Shown: in pieces, positions 47,355-56,014 of the stretch
Numbering within the stretch: position 1 is the first letter of the stretch
Layout of the letters: every line of letters begins with the position of its first letter
Source of the DNA: JAICYJ01 sp035695105
Lineage (GTDB): Bacteria; Actinomycetota; Thermoleophilia; Gaiellales; JAICJC01
Reading direction: 5' to 3'
Assembly: GCA_035695105.1 (NCBI GenBank)
Contig: DASSEV010000062.1
Location: 1 to 64,000, forward strand
DNA: 64,000 nucleotides
Program-made: the position numbers and the translations under genes
Notes under the pieces: model-generated
The model's input: only the letters and a program-made list of their open reading frames with translations
The model's database searches: none
Told to the model about the DNA's origin: nothing

Positions 47355-48503
47355 ATGACGACTCCTCTTCTCATCCATGCCGATTCCCTGCGCGATGCGG
47401 ACATGTTCGTGGCCACGGGCGTACCCATCGTCGACCCCTTCACCTACCTCGAGCTGGACGGCCGGCGGATCATCGTCGCCAGCGTGCTCGAGGCCGACGT
47501 GATCGAACGCGACTCGCGCGCCACCGAGATCTGGCGGGACGACGAGTTCGGCGCTCGCGAGCTCGTCCGCGAGGGCTGGGACCACGAGGACGCCGCGATG
47601 GAGCGGGTGCGTCGCGTGCTCGAGCGTGCCTCCGTCTCCGAGGTGGCGGTGCCGCCCAGCTTCCCGGTTGCGCTCGCCGACTACCTCCGCGCGAAGGGCA
47701 TCACGGTCACGCCTGACCGGCAGGCGTTCGAGATGCGGCGCCGCCTCAAGGATTCCGCCCAGCTGGCGGCGATCGAGCAGGCCCAGGCGGCCACCGAGGA
47801 GTCGTTCAGGGCTGCCCGTGAGCTGCTCGGATCAGCTGCTCCCGGCGCCGGGGGCCTGGTCGCCGACGGTGAGCTCGTGACCTGTGAGCGCGTCCGCGAC
47901 GCCATCGTCGGCACCCTGCGAGCCCACGGGTGCGAGGGAGAGGCGCCGCTGGTCGGCGCCGGGCCGCGCGGTGCGCTCGTGCACGACCTCGGCAGCGGCC
48001 CCATCAATCCGGGCGAGCCGATCATCATCGACGTCTTCCCGCAGAACGCGGCGAGCCGGTACTGCGCCGACATGACGCGCACGTTCTGTTGGGGCGAGGC
48101 CCCCGACCGGCTGAAGCAGATGCACGCGACCGTGCTCGAGGCGCTCAAGCGCAGCACCGAGGCGATTGCGCCCGGCGTTCCCGGCGAGCGGCCGTGGGAG
48201 ATCGCCTGCGACGTGATCGAGCAGGGCGGCTACCGCACGACCCGCGGCCTCGGCCCGGGCGAGACGCTCGACGAGGACTTCTTCCACGGGCTCGGCCACG
48301 GCGTGGGGGTCGAGGTGCACGAGGCGCCGAACATGGGGCTCGGGGCCCGCGAGCAGCTGCTCGCGGGTGACGTCGTCACCGTCGAGCCCGGGGTGTACCG
48401 CAAGGACTTCGGCGGAGTGCGGCTCGAGGACCTCGTCGTCGTCACCGACGACGGGCACCGGGTGCTGACGAACTTCGATTACGAGCTGGAGATCCGGGTC
48501 TAG
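47355..48503 (+). CDS. M24-family aminopeptidase (Xaa-Pro peptidase)
   Basis: A 382-residue creatinase/prolidase-like protein: an N-terminal domain (about 1-140) and a pita-bread catalytic domain. The five metal ligands can be placed in IIIDVFPQ (Asp), RYCADMTRTFCWG (Asp), HGLGHGVGVEVHEAP (His), VVTVEPGVY (Glu) and GGVRLEDLVVV (Glu). The function is removal of an N-terminal residue before proline, and the exact substrate is unknown. ATG at 47355 follows TAGGTT (47342-47347) by 7 nt, so it is probably leaderless. It converges with the M16 peptidase gene 5 nt away. Confidence 0.88.
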   Translation: MTTPLLIHADSLRDADMFVATGVPIVDPFTYLELDGRRIIVASVLEADVIERDSRATEIWRDDEFGARELVREGWDHEDAAMERVRRVLERASVSEVAVPPSFPVALADYLRAKGITVTPDRQAFEMRRRLKDSAQLAAIEQAQAATEESFRAARELLGSAAPGAGGLVADGELVTCERVRDAIVGTLRAHGCEGEAPLVGAGPRGALVHDLGSGPINPGEPIIIDVFPQNAASRYCADMTRTFCWGEAPDRLKQMHATVLEALKRSTEAIAPGVPGERPWEIACDVIEQGGYRTTRGLGPGETLDEDFFHGLGHGVGVEVHEAPNMGLGAREQLLAGDVVTVEPGVYRKDFGGVRLEDLVVVTDDGHRVLTNFDYELEIRV

Positions 48504-48508
48504 ATCAT

Positions 48509-49786
48509 CTAGCGCGCGGCGGCGGGCTCCGCGATCACGTCGAGGAACCGCTGCTCGTCGTCGAACGGCCCGACGATGGCGAGGTTCAGCCCGTCGTCGA
48601 CGATCACCTGGCGCGCCAGGCGCTGGATGTCCTCGGCCGTGACCCGCTCGATGCCCTCGAGCACCTCGTCGATCTCGACCACCTGGTTCTCGAGCACCTC
48701 GCGGCGCAGCCCGAACATGAGCAGGCCCTTCGGGTCCTCCAGCTGCAGCACCATGCGCCCCTTCAGGTAGTTCTTGCACCTGCGCAGCTCGTCCTCGGCG
48801 ACCGGCTCGGCGGCCATCTTGCGGAACTGCTCGGCGATCGTCCCGATCGCCTGGTCGATGCGCTCGACGTCGACGCCGGCCTGCGCGTAGAGCGTGCCGG
48901 TGTCGTGGTAGGTCTGGTGGTAGCCGTAGACGTAGTAGGCGAGCCCCAGGCGCTCGCGCACCTCGAGGAACAGCCGCGAGGACATGCCGCCGCCGAGCAC
49001 CGTCGTCAGCACCTGCATGACGTAGCGGTCGGGGCTGGTCGTCTCGAGGCCGCGCACGCCGAAGCGCAGGTGCGCCTGGTCGGAGTCGCGGGTGTCGAGC
49101 ATGACGCGCGGCTCGGTCTGCACGAACTCTACCGGTGCCATCTCGCCGCTCGCGCGATCCTCGAGGTGGCCGAACTTCTCGCGCACCTCGGCTGCGAAGT
49201 CGCCGTTCACCGCGCCCGCCGCTCCCACCACCATCCGCCTGGGCGTGTACCAGGTGTCGAGGTAGCGGAGGAACGTGTCGCGGGTGGCCGCCCGGATCGT
49301 CTCCTTGCGGCCGATGATGTGCCACCCGAGCGGCTGGTCGCCGAACAGCAGCGTCTCGTACACGTCGTCGACGTGGTCGCGAGGCGTGTCCACGTACATG
49401 TTGAGCTCCTCGACGATGACGCCCTTCTCACGCTCGATCTCGTCGGGATCGAAGCGGGACGCGAGCAGCTGATCGGAGAGCACGTCCAGCGCCAGCGCCC
49501 GATGCTCGGCGGCGCACTTGATGTAGTAGCCGGTGTACTCCTTGCCGGTGAACGCATTGAACTCGCCGCCGATCCCGTCCACCTCGGCGGAGATGTCCTT
49601 GGCGGTCGGCCGCTTCTCGGTGCCCTTGAAGAACATGTGCTCTGCGAAGTGGGCGATGCCGCTGCTGTCCTTCGTCTCGTAGCGGGAGCCCGCGGCGAGC
49701 ATCACCATCACGGCGACGGACTTGGCGCCGTCCATCGGGTGGGTGACGACCCGCAGGCCATTTGGGAGCTCGGTCTTTGTGAACAT
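48509..49786 (-). CDS. M16-family zinc metallopeptidase
   Basis: A 425-residue pitrilysin-like peptidase with the inverted zinc motif HFAEHMFFKG (His-x-x-Glu-His) near residue 50 and the distal Glu in GVIVEELNMYVDTP. It matches the mitochondrial-processing-peptidase-like group (PepR/YmxG), usually encoded near pnp in other bacteria. I chose ATG at 49786, giving FTKTELPNGLRVVTHP; TACGAT at 49799-49794 lies 7 nt upstream, so it is leaderless. A longer in-frame reading is not supported. Confidence 0.9.
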   Translation of the reverse strand: MFTKTELPNGLRVVTHPMDGAKSVAVMVMLAAGSRYETKDSSGIAHFAEHMFFKGTEKRPTAKDISAEVDGIGGEFNAFTGKEYTGYYIKCAAEHRALALDVLSDQLLASRFDPDEIEREKGVIVEELNMYVDTPRDHVDDVYETLLFGDQPLGWHIIGRKETIRAATRDTFLRYLDTWYTPRRMVVGAAGAVNGDFAAEVREKFGHLEDRASGEMAPVEFVQTEPRVMLDTRDSDQAHLRFGVRGLETTSPDRYVMQVLTTVLGGGMSSRLFLEVRERLGLAYYVYGYHQTYHDTGTLYAQAGVDVERIDQAIGTIAEQFRKMAAEPVAEDELRRCKNYLKGRMVLQLEDPKGLLMFGLRREVLENQVVEIDEVLEGIERVTAEDIQRLARQVIVDDGLNLAIVGPFDDEQRFLDVIAEPAAAR

Positions 49787-49841
49787 GGGCGTGATCGTAC
49801 TCCCGCGCGGGTACCGCTGTCGATATGCGAGACTCGGGCGC

Positions 49842-50618
49842 GTGAGCATGCCGGCGATGACATCGGTCGAGACGGTGTCGGTGGTCGCGGCCGACGGGCC
49901 CGCCGATGCGCTGGTCGCCCTGCCGCGCGCTGACGGACCCCTGCCCGCGGTGCTGGTCTACACGGACGCCTATGGCATCCGCCCGTCGGTGCACGCCTAC
50001 GCGAAGCGGCTTGCATCGCACGGCTACCTCGTACTGATCCCGAACCTGTTCTACCGCCACGGGCCCTCCCCCGTGATCCCGGACATCGAGCGCCTGATCG
50101 TGTCCGAGGACCGGGCTGCGCTGTTCGAGGCGCTCGGGCCGCTGATGTCGGCGCTGACACCGGATGCCGTGGTTGCCGACGCGAGAGCCTGGCTGGGCTA
50201 TCTGGCCGAGCGGCCGGAGGTTCGCGACGGCCCCGTCGGCACCGTCGGCTACTGCCTGGGCGGGCGGCTCAGCCTGCGGACGGCAGGCGCGTTCCCGGAC
50301 GCCGTTGCCGCCGCCGCGAGCTTCCACGGCGGGAATCTGGCGACGACCGAGCCAGACAGTCCGCACCTCGTTGCGGTGAACGCCGGCGCGGAGCTCTACG
50401 TTGGCCACGCAGACAACGACCGGTCGATGGATCCCGAGCAGATGGCACGGCTGACGCGGGCCCTGGCCGAGGCTCACGTCCGCCATACCGCCGAGCTGTA
50501 CGTGGGCGCCGCGCACGGCTGGACGCAGACCGACACGCCGGTCTACCACGAGGCATCGGCAGAACGCCACTGGATGCGGATGCTCGACCTGTTCGGCCGG
50601 ACGCTTGTGGCCGGCTAA
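49842..50618 (+). CDS. Dienelactone hydrolase family protein
   Basis: A 258-residue alpha/beta hydrolase of the DLH family. The catalytic Cys lies in VGTVGYCLGGRLSL, the acid probably in VGHADNDRSM, and the histidine in GAAHGWTQTD. Classical members open dienelactone in chlorocatechol breakdown, but no aromatic-degradation genes are near, so the substrate is unknown. GTG at 49842 or ATG at 49848 are equally good starts; GAGACT at 49829-49834 is a possible -10. It overlaps the convergent sigma gene by 4 nt. Confidence 0.85.
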   Translation: MSMPAMTSVETVSVVAADGPADALVALPRADGPLPAVLVYTDAYGIRPSVHAYAKRLASHGYLVLIPNLFYRHGPSPVIPDIERLIVSEDRAALFEALGPLMSALTPDAVVADARAWLGYLAERPEVRDGPVGTVGYCLGGRLSLRTAGAFPDAVAAAASFHGGNLATTEPDSPHLVAVNAGAELYVGHADNDRSMDPEQMARLTRALAEAHVRHTAELYVGAAHGWTQTDTPVYHEASAERHWMRMLDLFGRTLVAG

Positions 50619-51781
50619 CCGAGCTCGGCGAGCCGCTCCTCGACGAAGCGCCGTTCCGGCGGGTCGCTGACCAGCGGCAGGGCGCGGCGGTACGCCTCGC
50701 GGGCCTCCGCCGTCCGGCCCAGCCGTCGAAGCAGCTCGCCGCGGGTGGTGTGGAGGTACCGGTAGCCCTCCAGGTCGAGGCCGTCGGTGATCCGCAGGCC
50801 GGCCTCGGGCCCCTCCGCCTCGGCCACCGCGACGGCGCGGTTCAGCTCGACGACGGGTGATCCGGTCAGCGTCGCCAGGTCGGCGTACAGGGCTGCGATC
50901 CGCACCCAGTCGCGCACCGGCTCGGTGTGCTGCGCCGCGATGGACGCCTGCACCACGTAGGGACCGGCACCATGGAGCGCCGCGGCCCGATCGAGCGCGG
51001 TGCGGCCGGCGGCGAGCTTGCGGCCGTCCCAGCGCGACCGGTCCTGGTCGGCGAGCAGGACGAGCGCGCCGTCCTCGTAGCGTGCATCCCGGCGCGCGTC
51101 CTGGAGCAGCATCAGCGCCAGTAGGCCGAGCGGCTCCGGCTCGTCGGGCATCAGGACGGTCAGGGCGGTGCCCAGGCGGATGGCCTCGTCCGTCAGCGTG
51201 CCACCCGACGTGTAGCCCTGGTTGAAGATCAGGTAGATCGTTGCCAGAACTGCTGACAGCCGGTCGGGCAGCAGGTGCGGCGGCGGGACGCGGAACGGGA
51301 TGCCGGCCGCGGCGATCTTCCGCTTGGCGCGGACGAGCCGCTGGGCCATCGTCTGCTCGGGGACGAGAAACGCCCGCGCGATCTGCTCGGTGGTGAGCCC
51401 ACCCAGCGTGCGCAGGGTCAGCGCCACCTGAGCGTCGAGCGAGAGCGCCGGGTGGCAGCAGGTGAAGAGCAGCTCCAGGCGCTCGTCGGGAAACGTCGCG
51501 TCGTCCATCTCGTCCTCCACCGCTTCCGCCGGCTCCAGCAGCCGCAGCTTCGTCTCGTGGGTGCGGTCGCGGCGGATGCGGTCGATCGCCCGGTTGCGGC
51601 CGGTGGTGATGAGCCAGGCCGTGGGGTTCGAGGGCGTCCCGTCGCGGCGCCAGCGCTCGGCGGCCAGGGCAAACGCCTCCTGCGCGGCCTCCTCGGCGAG
51701 GTCGAAGTCGCCGAGGAGGCCGATCAGGGTGGCCACAACGCGACCCCAGTGGTCGCGGTAGGCGGCCTCGAGGTCGCTCAC
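50615..51781 (-). CDS. ECF42-group sigma factor with C-terminal extension
   Basis: A 388-residue sigma factor, twice normal ECF length. The first 170 residues hold region 2 (FDLAEEAAQEAFALAAERW, NPTAWLITTGRNRAIDRIRRD) and region 4 (LGGLTTEQIARAFLVPEQTMAQRLVRAKRKI). The remainder is the long helical extension of the group (VPPPHLLPDRLSAVLATIYLIFNQGYTSGG, then TPR-like helices with ELNRAVAVAEAEGPEAGL). In studied ECF42 proteins the extension is needed for activity and no anti-sigma is used. It overlaps the DGPF gene as GTGA, the conserved partner of this group. Confidence 0.92.
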   Translation of the reverse strand: MSDLEAAYRDHWGRVVATLIGLLGDFDLAEEAAQEAFALAAERWRRDGTPSNPTAWLITTGRNRAIDRIRRDRTHETKLRLLEPAEAVEDEMDDATFPDERLELLFTCCHPALSLDAQVALTLRTLGGLTTEQIARAFLVPEQTMAQRLVRAKRKIAAAGIPFRVPPPHLLPDRLSAVLATIYLIFNQGYTSGGTLTDEAIRLGTALTVLMPDEPEPLGLLALMLLQDARRDARYEDGALVLLADQDRSRWDGRKLAAGRTALDRAAALHGAGPYVVQASIAAQHTEPVRDWVRIAALYADLATLTGSPVVELNRAVAVAEAEGPEAGLRITDGLDLEGYRYLHTTRGELLRRLGRTAEAREAYRRALPLVSDPPERRFVEERLAELG

Positions 51782-52137
51782 CACTCCGCGACCGGGCGGA
51801 TCTCCACGGCGCCGCCCATGCGTGCCGCCGGGATCCGGCTCGCCAGCTCGATGGCGGCATCCAGATCGTCCGCCTCGTATGTCAGCCAGCCGCCCAGTGC
51901 CTCCTTCGTCTCGGCGAACGGGCCGTCGGTGGTAAGCGTCCGGCCGTCCTGGACGCGGACGGTGGTTGCCGTCTCCGGCAGCTGCAGGCCGGTGCCCGGC
52001 GTCACGCCAGGCGTCTGGTTGAGGGCCTGGTAGTCGGCATACACCTGCTGCTGCTCCTCGGCGGAGAGCTTGGCCCACTCCTCGGGATGCGCCGGCGTGG
52101 GGGTGGTGCCCTGGTGGATCAACAGCACGTACTTCAT
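51778..52137 (-). CDS. YCII-related DGPF-domain protein, ECF42 partner
   Basis: A 119-residue YCII-fold protein with the diagnostic TDGPFAETKEALGGW. These proteins are encoded beside ECF42 sigma factors and are among their regulon, but do not act as anti-sigma factors in the cases tested. AAGGAGG precedes the ATG at good spacing, and a TGTCGA-N17-CGTC promoter lies at 52198-52172. It is the first gene of the DGPF-sigma pair. Confidence 0.9.
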   Translation of the reverse strand: MKYVLLIHQGTTPTPAHPEEWAKLSAEEQQQVYADYQALNQTPGVTPGTGLQLPETATTVRVQDGRTLTTDGPFAETKEALGGWLTYEADDLDAAIELASRIPAARMGGAVEIRPVAEW

Positions 52138-52171
52138 GGTGTCCTCCTTCGCGGGAATGTACTGCGGGGAA

Positions 52172-52198
52172 GACGAACGAGGCCGGCCGAAATCGACA
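52172..52198 (-). promoter_or_regulatory. Predicted ECF42 target promoter
   Basis: On the minus strand, TGTCGA (52198-52193) and CGTC (52175-52172) are separated by 17 bp. This fits the ECF42 consensus I recall (TGTCGA at -35 and CG(A/T)C at -10). Transcription would start near 52165, leaving a leader of about 28 nt that includes AAGGAGG before the DGPF ATG. It implies autoregulation of the ECF42 operon. Confidence 0.6.
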
Positions 52199-52247
52199 GC
52201 CTCATCCCGAGTGCGTCAGAATTCGAGGCGTACAGGTGCCGGCGGCG

Positions 52248-52640
52248 CTACGGATCGACCGAGCGGGCGGCGTGCGCCGACGAGTAGACGGCGTTTCGGA
52301 CGATGCGGCCGTCGCGCACGAGGATCAGGTCGATGCCGTCCCATTCGATCCGCCGGCCGGTGTCGGGATGCGTCGCCCGCGCCGTCCACTCGGCCACGGC
52401 GTGATGGTCGCCGGCCATGATTCCGCCCTTCGGCTCGTCGAACGTGAGATCGGGCCATCGCGCATGGATGGCGGCGATGTGGCGGCGGGCCGCCTCCGCC
52501 CCTTCGATTCGCTCGCCGCCGGTCACGTTCTCGAAGACGAAGTCCGGGCTGACGAGCGCCATGATCGCGTCGACGTCGCGGGCGAAGAACGCAGCGCGAT
52601 ACGCGGTGGCGAGCTCGAGGGTCGAGCGGGCATCGGACAT
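52248..52640 (-). CDS. SnoaL-like/NTF2-fold protein
   Basis: A 130-residue single-domain protein of the SnoaL-like polyketide cyclase/NTF2 superfamily: ATAYRAAFFARDVDAIMALVSPDFVFENV, AARRHIAAIHARWPDLTF and IEWDGIDLILVRDGRIVRNAVY in order. These bind or act on small hydrophobic ligands; the individual role cannot be predicted. ECF42 clusters often include such small enzymes, and this gene is 110 nt upstream of the DGPF gene on the same strand. ATG start at 52640. Confidence 0.78.
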   Translation of the reverse strand: MSDARSTLELATAYRAAFFARDVDAIMALVSPDFVFENVTGGERIEGAEAARRHIAAIHARWPDLTFDEPKGGIMAGDHHAVAEWTARATHPDTGRRIEWDGIDLILVRDGRIVRNAVYSSAHAARSVDP

Positions 52641-52684
52641 GGCACGAGCATACGCGCCGGCGGCACCCGGTAGCCTGTCGAACC

Positions 52685-53350
52685 ATGCGCATGCTGGTCG
52701 CCCGCTGCGAGATCGCCTACCACGGCCGCGCCGTCACCCGCCTCGGCGCGGGCGATCGCGTGATCCTGTTCAAGCAGGACGGCTCGCTCTGCGTGCACGC
52801 CGACAAGGGCTTCAAGCCGCTCAACTACATGGCCGGCCCCACCTCCGTGACCCAGGCGGGAGACGTCATCCGCGTGTACCGGCCGGCGTCCGACGAGTCG
52901 CTCGTGATCGTCGTTCACGAGGTGTTCCATGACTCGGTGCAGCCGCTCGAGGACGACGCGGTGCTCGAGCACGAGGGAGCCGAGCGCCAGATCCACGTGC
53001 TGCTCGAGGCGGCTCCCGAGACGATCGAGGAGGGGCTGATCGTCCTCGAACGGGAGCGGTTCACCGACACCGGGCCGATCGATCTGTTCTGCCGCGACGC
53101 CGGCGGCCGCACCGTCGTCGTCGAGGTGAAACGCACCCGCGCGGTCGCGGCCCACGTCGAGCAGCTCACCCGCTACTGCGAGCGGGTCGATCTCGATCCC
53201 GCACATGCGCCCTGCCGCGGCATCCTGGTCGCGCCCGAGATCGCCCCCCAGGCACGGGTCATGTGCGAGGCCCGCGGGTATCGCTTCGTCGAGCTCGACT
53301 ACAGCGTCCTTGCCGGCGCCGCCGCACCCGAGCTCACGCTGTTCGAGTAG
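52685..53350 (+). CDS. nucS: Mismatch-repair endonuclease NucS
   Basis: A 221-residue endonuclease that cuts at mismatches in actinobacteria and archaea that lack MutS/MutL. The N-terminal domain (MRMLVARCEIAYHGRAVTRL, LCVHADKGFKPLNYM) and the RecB-like nuclease domain with TGPIDLFCRDAGGRTVVVEVKR (catalytic Asp, Glu and Lys) are intact, and YRFVELDY closes the fold. The C-terminus ends LTLFE, a clamp-binding-like peptide expected to dock on DnaN. ATG follows TAGCCT (52671-52676) by 8 nt, so it is leaderless. Confidence 0.95.
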   Translation: MRMLVARCEIAYHGRAVTRLGAGDRVILFKQDGSLCVHADKGFKPLNYMAGPTSVTQAGDVIRVYRPASDESLVIVVHEVFHDSVQPLEDDAVLEHEGAERQIHVLLEAAPETIEEGLIVLERERFTDTGPIDLFCRDAGGRTVVVEVKRTRAVAAHVEQLTRYCERVDLDPAHAPCRGILVAPEIAPQARVMCEARGYRFVELDYSVLAGAAAPELTLFE

Positions 53351-53363
53351 ACCGGGCCGGACC

Positions 53364-54518
53364 TCAGGCGAGAGCGGCGACCGCCTCCAGGAAGCGGTCG
53401 ATCTCCTCGAGCGTCGTGTAGTGCACCGCGCCAACCCGCACGGCGCCGCCGTTGGCCTCGAGCCCGAGGCGCTCCATCAGCTCGAGTGCGTAGTAGTTGC
53501 CGTCCCACACGAAGATGCCCTGGCGTCCCAGCGCCGCCGCGACCTCCGCCGGCGCGTGTCCGGCGATCGTGAATGCGACCGTCGGCACCCGCCGGTCGAG
53601 GTCGCGCGTCCCGTACTGCGTGACCCCGTCGATCGCGTCGAGCCCGTCGATCAGCCGTGCCGTCAGCGTCCGCTCGTAGCCGGTGATCGCTTCCGCGCCC
53701 ATCGACACCATGTACCGCGCCGCGGCCGCGGTGCCGGCGATGCCCTCGAGGTTCACCGTGCCCGTCTCCCACGATCCGGGCGGCTCGTCATGCGCCGGCC
53801 GCACCTTGTAGGGCCGGATCCGCTCGAGCAGCTCCGCCCGCCCGTACAGCACGCCGACGTGAGGACCGAAGAACTTGTACGCCGAGCAGACCAGGAAGTC
53901 GCAGCCCAGGCCGTGCGCGTCCATCGGCCCGTGCGGGGCGTACTGGACGGCATCGACGTAGGACAGCGCCCCGGCGTCCCGGGCGATCCGGCACATCGCC
54001 GCGACGTCCGAGATCGTGCCGGCGCCGTTGGACGCCCAGTTGAACGCTGCGATCCGCGTCCGGTCGCCCACCTGTGCGCGGAAGTCGTCGAGGTCGATCG
54101 TGCAGGTCTCCGGGTCGACGTCGACATGGCGCACCGTCAGCCCGCGATCCTCCGCCGCCAGCAGCCACGGGGCGACGTTGCCGTCGTGGTCAACACGTGT
54201 GACCAGGATCTCGTCGCCCGGCTTCAGATCCCTCGTCAGCGCGCGGGAGGCGTGGAAGGTGAGCGTCGTCATGTTCGCGCCGAACACGACCTCCGCCGCG
54301 TCCGCTCCGAGCAGCGCCGCCACGTCGCGCCGTGCGTCCGCGAGCACCTGATCGGACAGCTGCGAGGTCTCGAACGGGCCGCCGAGGTTGGCGTTGGCCT
54401 GGATGTAGTAGTCGCGGATCGCCTCGATCACCGAGCCGTGCACCTGCGTGCCGCCCGGGTTGTCCAGGTAGATGCGGCCAGGCCGGAGCGACGGGAACTG
54501 CGCCCGCACCGCCTCCAC
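53364..54518 (-). CDS. Cysteine-desulfurase-like class-V aminotransferase
   Basis: A 384-residue PLP enzyme with YLDNPGGTQVHGSVIEAI, VVFGANMTTLTFHASRAL, the PLP-binding ASNGAGTISDV and CSAYKFFGPHVGVLYG, whose Lys forms the internal aldimine. It matches the cysteine-desulfurase-like branch (TIGR01976) with unproved substrate rather than IscS/SufS. GTG at 54518 is the first usual start codon, but it leaves out a preceding in-frame FDV that family members normally contain. An in-frame ATC at 54545 would restore it and lies exactly 6 nt after a TAGACT box. Confidence 0.85.
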   Translation of the reverse strand: MEAVRAQFPSLRPGRIYLDNPGGTQVHGSVIEAIRDYYIQANANLGGPFETSQLSDQVLADARRDVAALLGADAAEVVFGANMTTLTFHASRALTRDLKPGDEILVTRVDHDGNVAPWLLAAEDRGLTVRHVDVDPETCTIDLDDFRAQVGDRTRIAAFNWASNGAGTISDVAAMCRIARDAGALSYVDAVQYAPHGPMDAHGLGCDFLVCSAYKFFGPHVGVLYGRAELLERIRPYKVRPAHDEPPGSWETGTVNLEGIAGTAAAARYMVSMGAEAITGYERTLTARLIDGLDAIDGVTQYGTRDLDRRVPTVAFTIAGHAPAEVAAALGRQGIFVWDGNYYALELMERLGLEANGGAVRVGAVHYTTLEEIDRFLEAVAALA

Positions 54519-54601
54519 GTCGAAGCCTGTCGTCGTCGCGCTGATGCGCCCAGTCTAGATGGGCGGGCGCCCGCCGGGCGCGACCATCTAGGATCTTCGG
54601 C

Positions 54602-56005
54602 ATGAGACTCGCCATTCTCGGCGGAGGCCCGGCAGGGTATGCCGCCGCCGCAGCGGCTGCGCACCTCGGCGCCGAGGTGACGCTGGTCGAGGACAACCAG
54701 CTCGGCGGAAACTGCACGATGACCGACGCCATTCCGTCGAAGACGCTGCTCACCACAGCGGACGCCATGCTCAAGATCTCGCAGGCGGAGGAGGAGGGCG
54801 TCGACTTCGCGCGTGGCTTCCCCGAGGTCAACCTCCGGCGCACCCTGGCGCGCGCACGTGCCGTCGCGCTGCACCAGAGCCGCGGCGTGCGCGAGCGCAT
54901 GGACGGCATGAACGTCCGCGTGCTTCCCGGGCGTGGCGTGGTGACGTCGACCGACAGCCTGGTGGCTCACGTCGAGGATCAGGAGATCGAGGTGCCGTGG
55001 GATGCCCTGCTGGTCTGCACCGGGGCGTCGCCCTATGTCCCGCAGTTCAGCCATCCCGATGGCCGCCGCGTCATGACCACGCGCCAGGTGTTCGATCTGC
55101 GCTCGCTGCCCGAGCACCTGCTGGTGCTCGGCGCCGGCCCGACCGGCTGCGAGTTCGCGGACTTCTTCTCGCGCTGCGGCTCGCGCGTGACGCTGATCTC
55201 CGCACGGGACCAGATCCTGCCAAACGACGACGCAGATCTCGCCGAGGTGCTCGAGGAGGTGTTCCTCAAGCGCGGCATGGATGTGGTCAAGAACGGGCGC
55301 GCCGCTGCGGTCGACACCGAGGAGAGCAGCTGCGTCCGCCTGGTGCTCGAGGACGGCCGCGAGCTCGAGGGCTCCCACCTGCTGCTCTGCATCGGCATGC
55401 GGCCGAACACCACCCAGCTCGGCCTCGAGAACGCGGGCGTCACGCTCGGCGACCGCGGCACGCTGCCGATCGACGAGTTCTGCCGCACCAACGTCGAGAA
55501 CGTCTACGCCTGCGGCGACGTCACCGGCCAGATCATGCTCGCGAACACCGCCGCCATGCACGGGCGCACCGCGGCCATGCACGCGCTCGGCGTGCACTGC
55601 GACCCGGTCAGCTACACGGGCGTTGCCTGGTGCGTGTTCACCCGGCCGGAGATCGCGAAGGCCGGGATCTCGGAGCGGCAGGCCCGAATCGACGGCACGC
55701 CGGTCAGCGTCACGAAGCACCTCATCCGCGCGAACCCCCGCGCGGTCATGGAGGACGAGACCGACGGCCTGATCAAGCTGCTGTCCGATCCCGACGACGG
55801 CACCGTGCTCGGAGGCGCCATGGTTGGCCTGCGCGCCTCCGAGGTGATCACCACCGTGGCGCTCGCCGTGCACGCGAAGCTGAACGTACAGGCGCTGGCC
55901 GAGACGGCGGCGGTCAACCCGTCGATGTCCGAGAGCCTGCAGCGCACCGCCGAGAAGGCCGCCGAGGGCATGCTCGGCGTCTCGCGCGTGACGCTCTCGA
56001 GCTGA
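54602..56005 (+). CDS. lpdA: LpdA-like FAD-dependent NAD(P)H oxidoreductase lacking the second redox cysteine
   Basis: A 467-residue member of the pyridine-nucleotide disulfide reductase family. FAD-binding GGGPAGYAAAAAA and the second dinucleotide fold LGAGPTGCEFADFF are clear, as are VYACGDVTG and the C-terminal dimerisation domain with AETAAVNPSMSESLQ. The usual redox disulfide G-G-x-C-x4-C is here GGNCTMTDA, so the second Cys is Ala, and the C-terminal H-x-x-x-x-E is replaced by AAVNPSMSE. It therefore cannot be lipoamide dehydrogenase; it resembles mycobacterial LpdA (Rv3303c), a quinone reductase. ATG at 54602 follows TAGGAT (54589-54594) by 7 nt. Confidence 0.82.
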   Translation: MRLAILGGGPAGYAAAAAAAHLGAEVTLVEDNQLGGNCTMTDAIPSKTLLTTADAMLKISQAEEEGVDFARGFPEVNLRRTLARARAVALHQSRGVRERMDGMNVRVLPGRGVVTSTDSLVAHVEDQEIEVPWDALLVCTGASPYVPQFSHPDGRRVMTTRQVFDLRSLPEHLLVLGAGPTGCEFADFFSRCGSRVTLISARDQILPNDDADLAEVLEEVFLKRGMDVVKNGRAAAVDTEESSCVRLVLEDGRELEGSHLLLCIGMRPNTTQLGLENAGVTLGDRGTLPIDEFCRTNVENVYACGDVTGQIMLANTAAMHGRTAAMHALGVHCDPVSYTGVAWCVFTRPEIAKAGISERQARIDGTPVSVTKHLIRANPRAVMEDETDGLIKLLSDPDDGTVLGGAMVGLRASEVITTVALAVHAKLNVQALAETAAVNPSMSESLQRTAEKAAEGMLGVSRVTLSS

Positions 56006-56014
56006 CCCCGGCGG

